In this document: one piece after another, positions 4,459 through 5,005 of the stretch
Position numbering within the stretch: the stretch's first letter is position 1
Layout: every line of letters begins with the position of its first letter
DNA from: Thermoplasmata archaeon
GTDB lineage: Archaea > Thermoplasmatota > Thermoplasmata > Lutacidiplasmatales > UBA184
DNA length: 5,005 nt
NCBI GenBank assembly: GCA_030039995.1
Contig: JASHUL010000129.1
Coordinates: forward strand, 1-5,005
Direction of reading: 5' to 3'
Translations under genes and position numbers: made by a program
Notes under the pieces: generated by a model
Database searches by the model: none
What the model was told of the DNA's origin: nothing
Seen by the model: only the letters and a program-made list of their open reading frames with translations

Positions 4459-5005
4459 TCATCCGACGCTAGAGGGGCCAGAGCATGTCTCGTGACTCGG
4501 AAACGGGGAGCTCGAGTCGGCCGTGCCGGACGTCGCGTTGACCAACAAAGCATAGGAGACGCCCGGGTACTCCGTCGTGTTCTGGGAATAGATATTCACG
4601 AGAGGACACGAGGTGAACTCAAAGAACCAGGTCCAGCCCGAGGTCGGGACCTCGGGGGCGGGTAAGTAGGCTAGATTTGCCGTGACGTTCAGCACCGAAT
4701 ACGTCGAGAAGAACGTGCGGTTCAGCGCCATTGCGGTCGCTTGAGCCGCCGAGCTGTTCACAACGGCGATCGCGGGCAGAGGGTGGGGGACGGTCGTCCC
4801 CAGGTAGCAGTCCGTCGCAAAGGTTGCGATCGCGACCGCCGAGCCGTTCACCACACCCACGTCCAGGACGTTGGTGTAGTTCTGCGCATTGACCGTTCCG
4901 TTGGAGTAAAGGAACGACCACCAGGAGAAGGCCCCCATGGCGAAAGAACCCCCGTCCGCCGGAATCGAAGGCCGGGCGCTGGAAAGATATTGGGGCACGT
5001 TCGGA
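4459..5005 (-). CDS. C-terminal part of a secreted, probably N-glycosylated surface protein (5' end outside window)
   Basis: The frame is open to the right edge; 182 full codons plus a TGA at 4459-4461 are visible, and the real start lies beyond the window. The GTG at 4998 is only an internal codon. The sequence is rich in N, S, T, V, A and aromatics and has eight N-X-S/T sequons (NGT, NYT, NGS, NSS, NRT, NVT, NTT, NAT), the acceptor pattern for archaeal N-glycosylation of S-layer and other exported proteins. Three cysteines lie in TDCYLG, TSCPLV and HETCSG. The pattern PTSGWTWFFEFTSCP followed by a YPGVSYALLVNAT strand suggests a beta-rich extracellular domain. No C-terminal membrane helix or sorting signal is visible; the protein ends in a Ser/Pro-rich tail. 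The family is not recognised. Confidence 0.65.
   Translation of the reverse strand, partial: PNVPQYLSSARPSIPADGGSFAMGAFSWWSFLYSNGTVNAQNYTNVLDVGVVNGSAVAIATFATDCYLGTTVPHPLPAIAVVNSSAAQATAMALNRTFFSTYSVLNVTANLAYLPAPEVPTSGWTWFFEFTSCPLVNIYSQNTTEYPGVSYALLVNATSGTADSSSPFPSHETCSGPSSVG

Overview
This window most likely comes from a GC-rich archaeon, plausibly a member of the Thermoplasmatota. That is an inference from several signs. AT-rich TATA-like boxes in an otherwise GC-rich sequence lie about 24-27 nt before several proposed start codons, which is the geometry of leaderless archaeal transcripts. Start codons include GTG and TTG. The zinc ribbon has a typical archaeal look, and a partial gene at the right edge encodes a protein dense in N-glycosylation sequons. 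No rRNA, tRNA, CRISPR array, insertion sequence or integrase was seen.

Layout from left to right. Positions 3-317 (+) hold the 3' end of a probably extracellular beta-sandwich protein, followed by a stretch with hairpins. Positions 497-1076 (+) hold a complete type II toxin-antitoxin pair: an AbrB/MazE-fold antitoxin (vapB type) overlapping a PIN-domain ribonuclease toxin (vapC type). A perfect 10-bp inverted repeat sits over the promoter. Positions 1142-2349 (-) hold three co-directional genes: a zinc ribbon fused to a minimal nucleotidyltransferase, a small coiled-coil protein, and a START/SRPBCC-fold protein. Positions 2549-3627 (+) hold two diverged tandem copies of a two-helix membrane protein with a PH-like tail. 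Positions 3687-4305 (+) hold a second VapBC-type pair with a ribbon-helix-helix antitoxin; its PIN toxin frame is broken by one in-frame TAG. Positions 4459-5005 (-) hold the C-terminal part of a secreted, sequon-rich surface protein, separated from the second pair by a GC-rich inverted repeat.

The region reads as an accessory, toxin-antitoxin-rich segment between two partial genes for probable surface proteins. Both toxins have TTG starts overlapping their antitoxin genes, which suggests coupled, antitoxin-first expression. The nucleotidyltransferase resembles the antitoxin half of HEPN/MNT systems, but no HEPN gene is visible here. The least explained parts are the zinc ribbon-nucleotidyltransferase fusion with its coupled coiled-coil neighbour, and the tandem membrane proteins. 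Nothing proves that these form one system.

Intergenic stretches are all under 300 bases. The divergent gap at 2350-2548 and the gap at 2981-3141 show no RNA gene or strong repeat that I could recognise.
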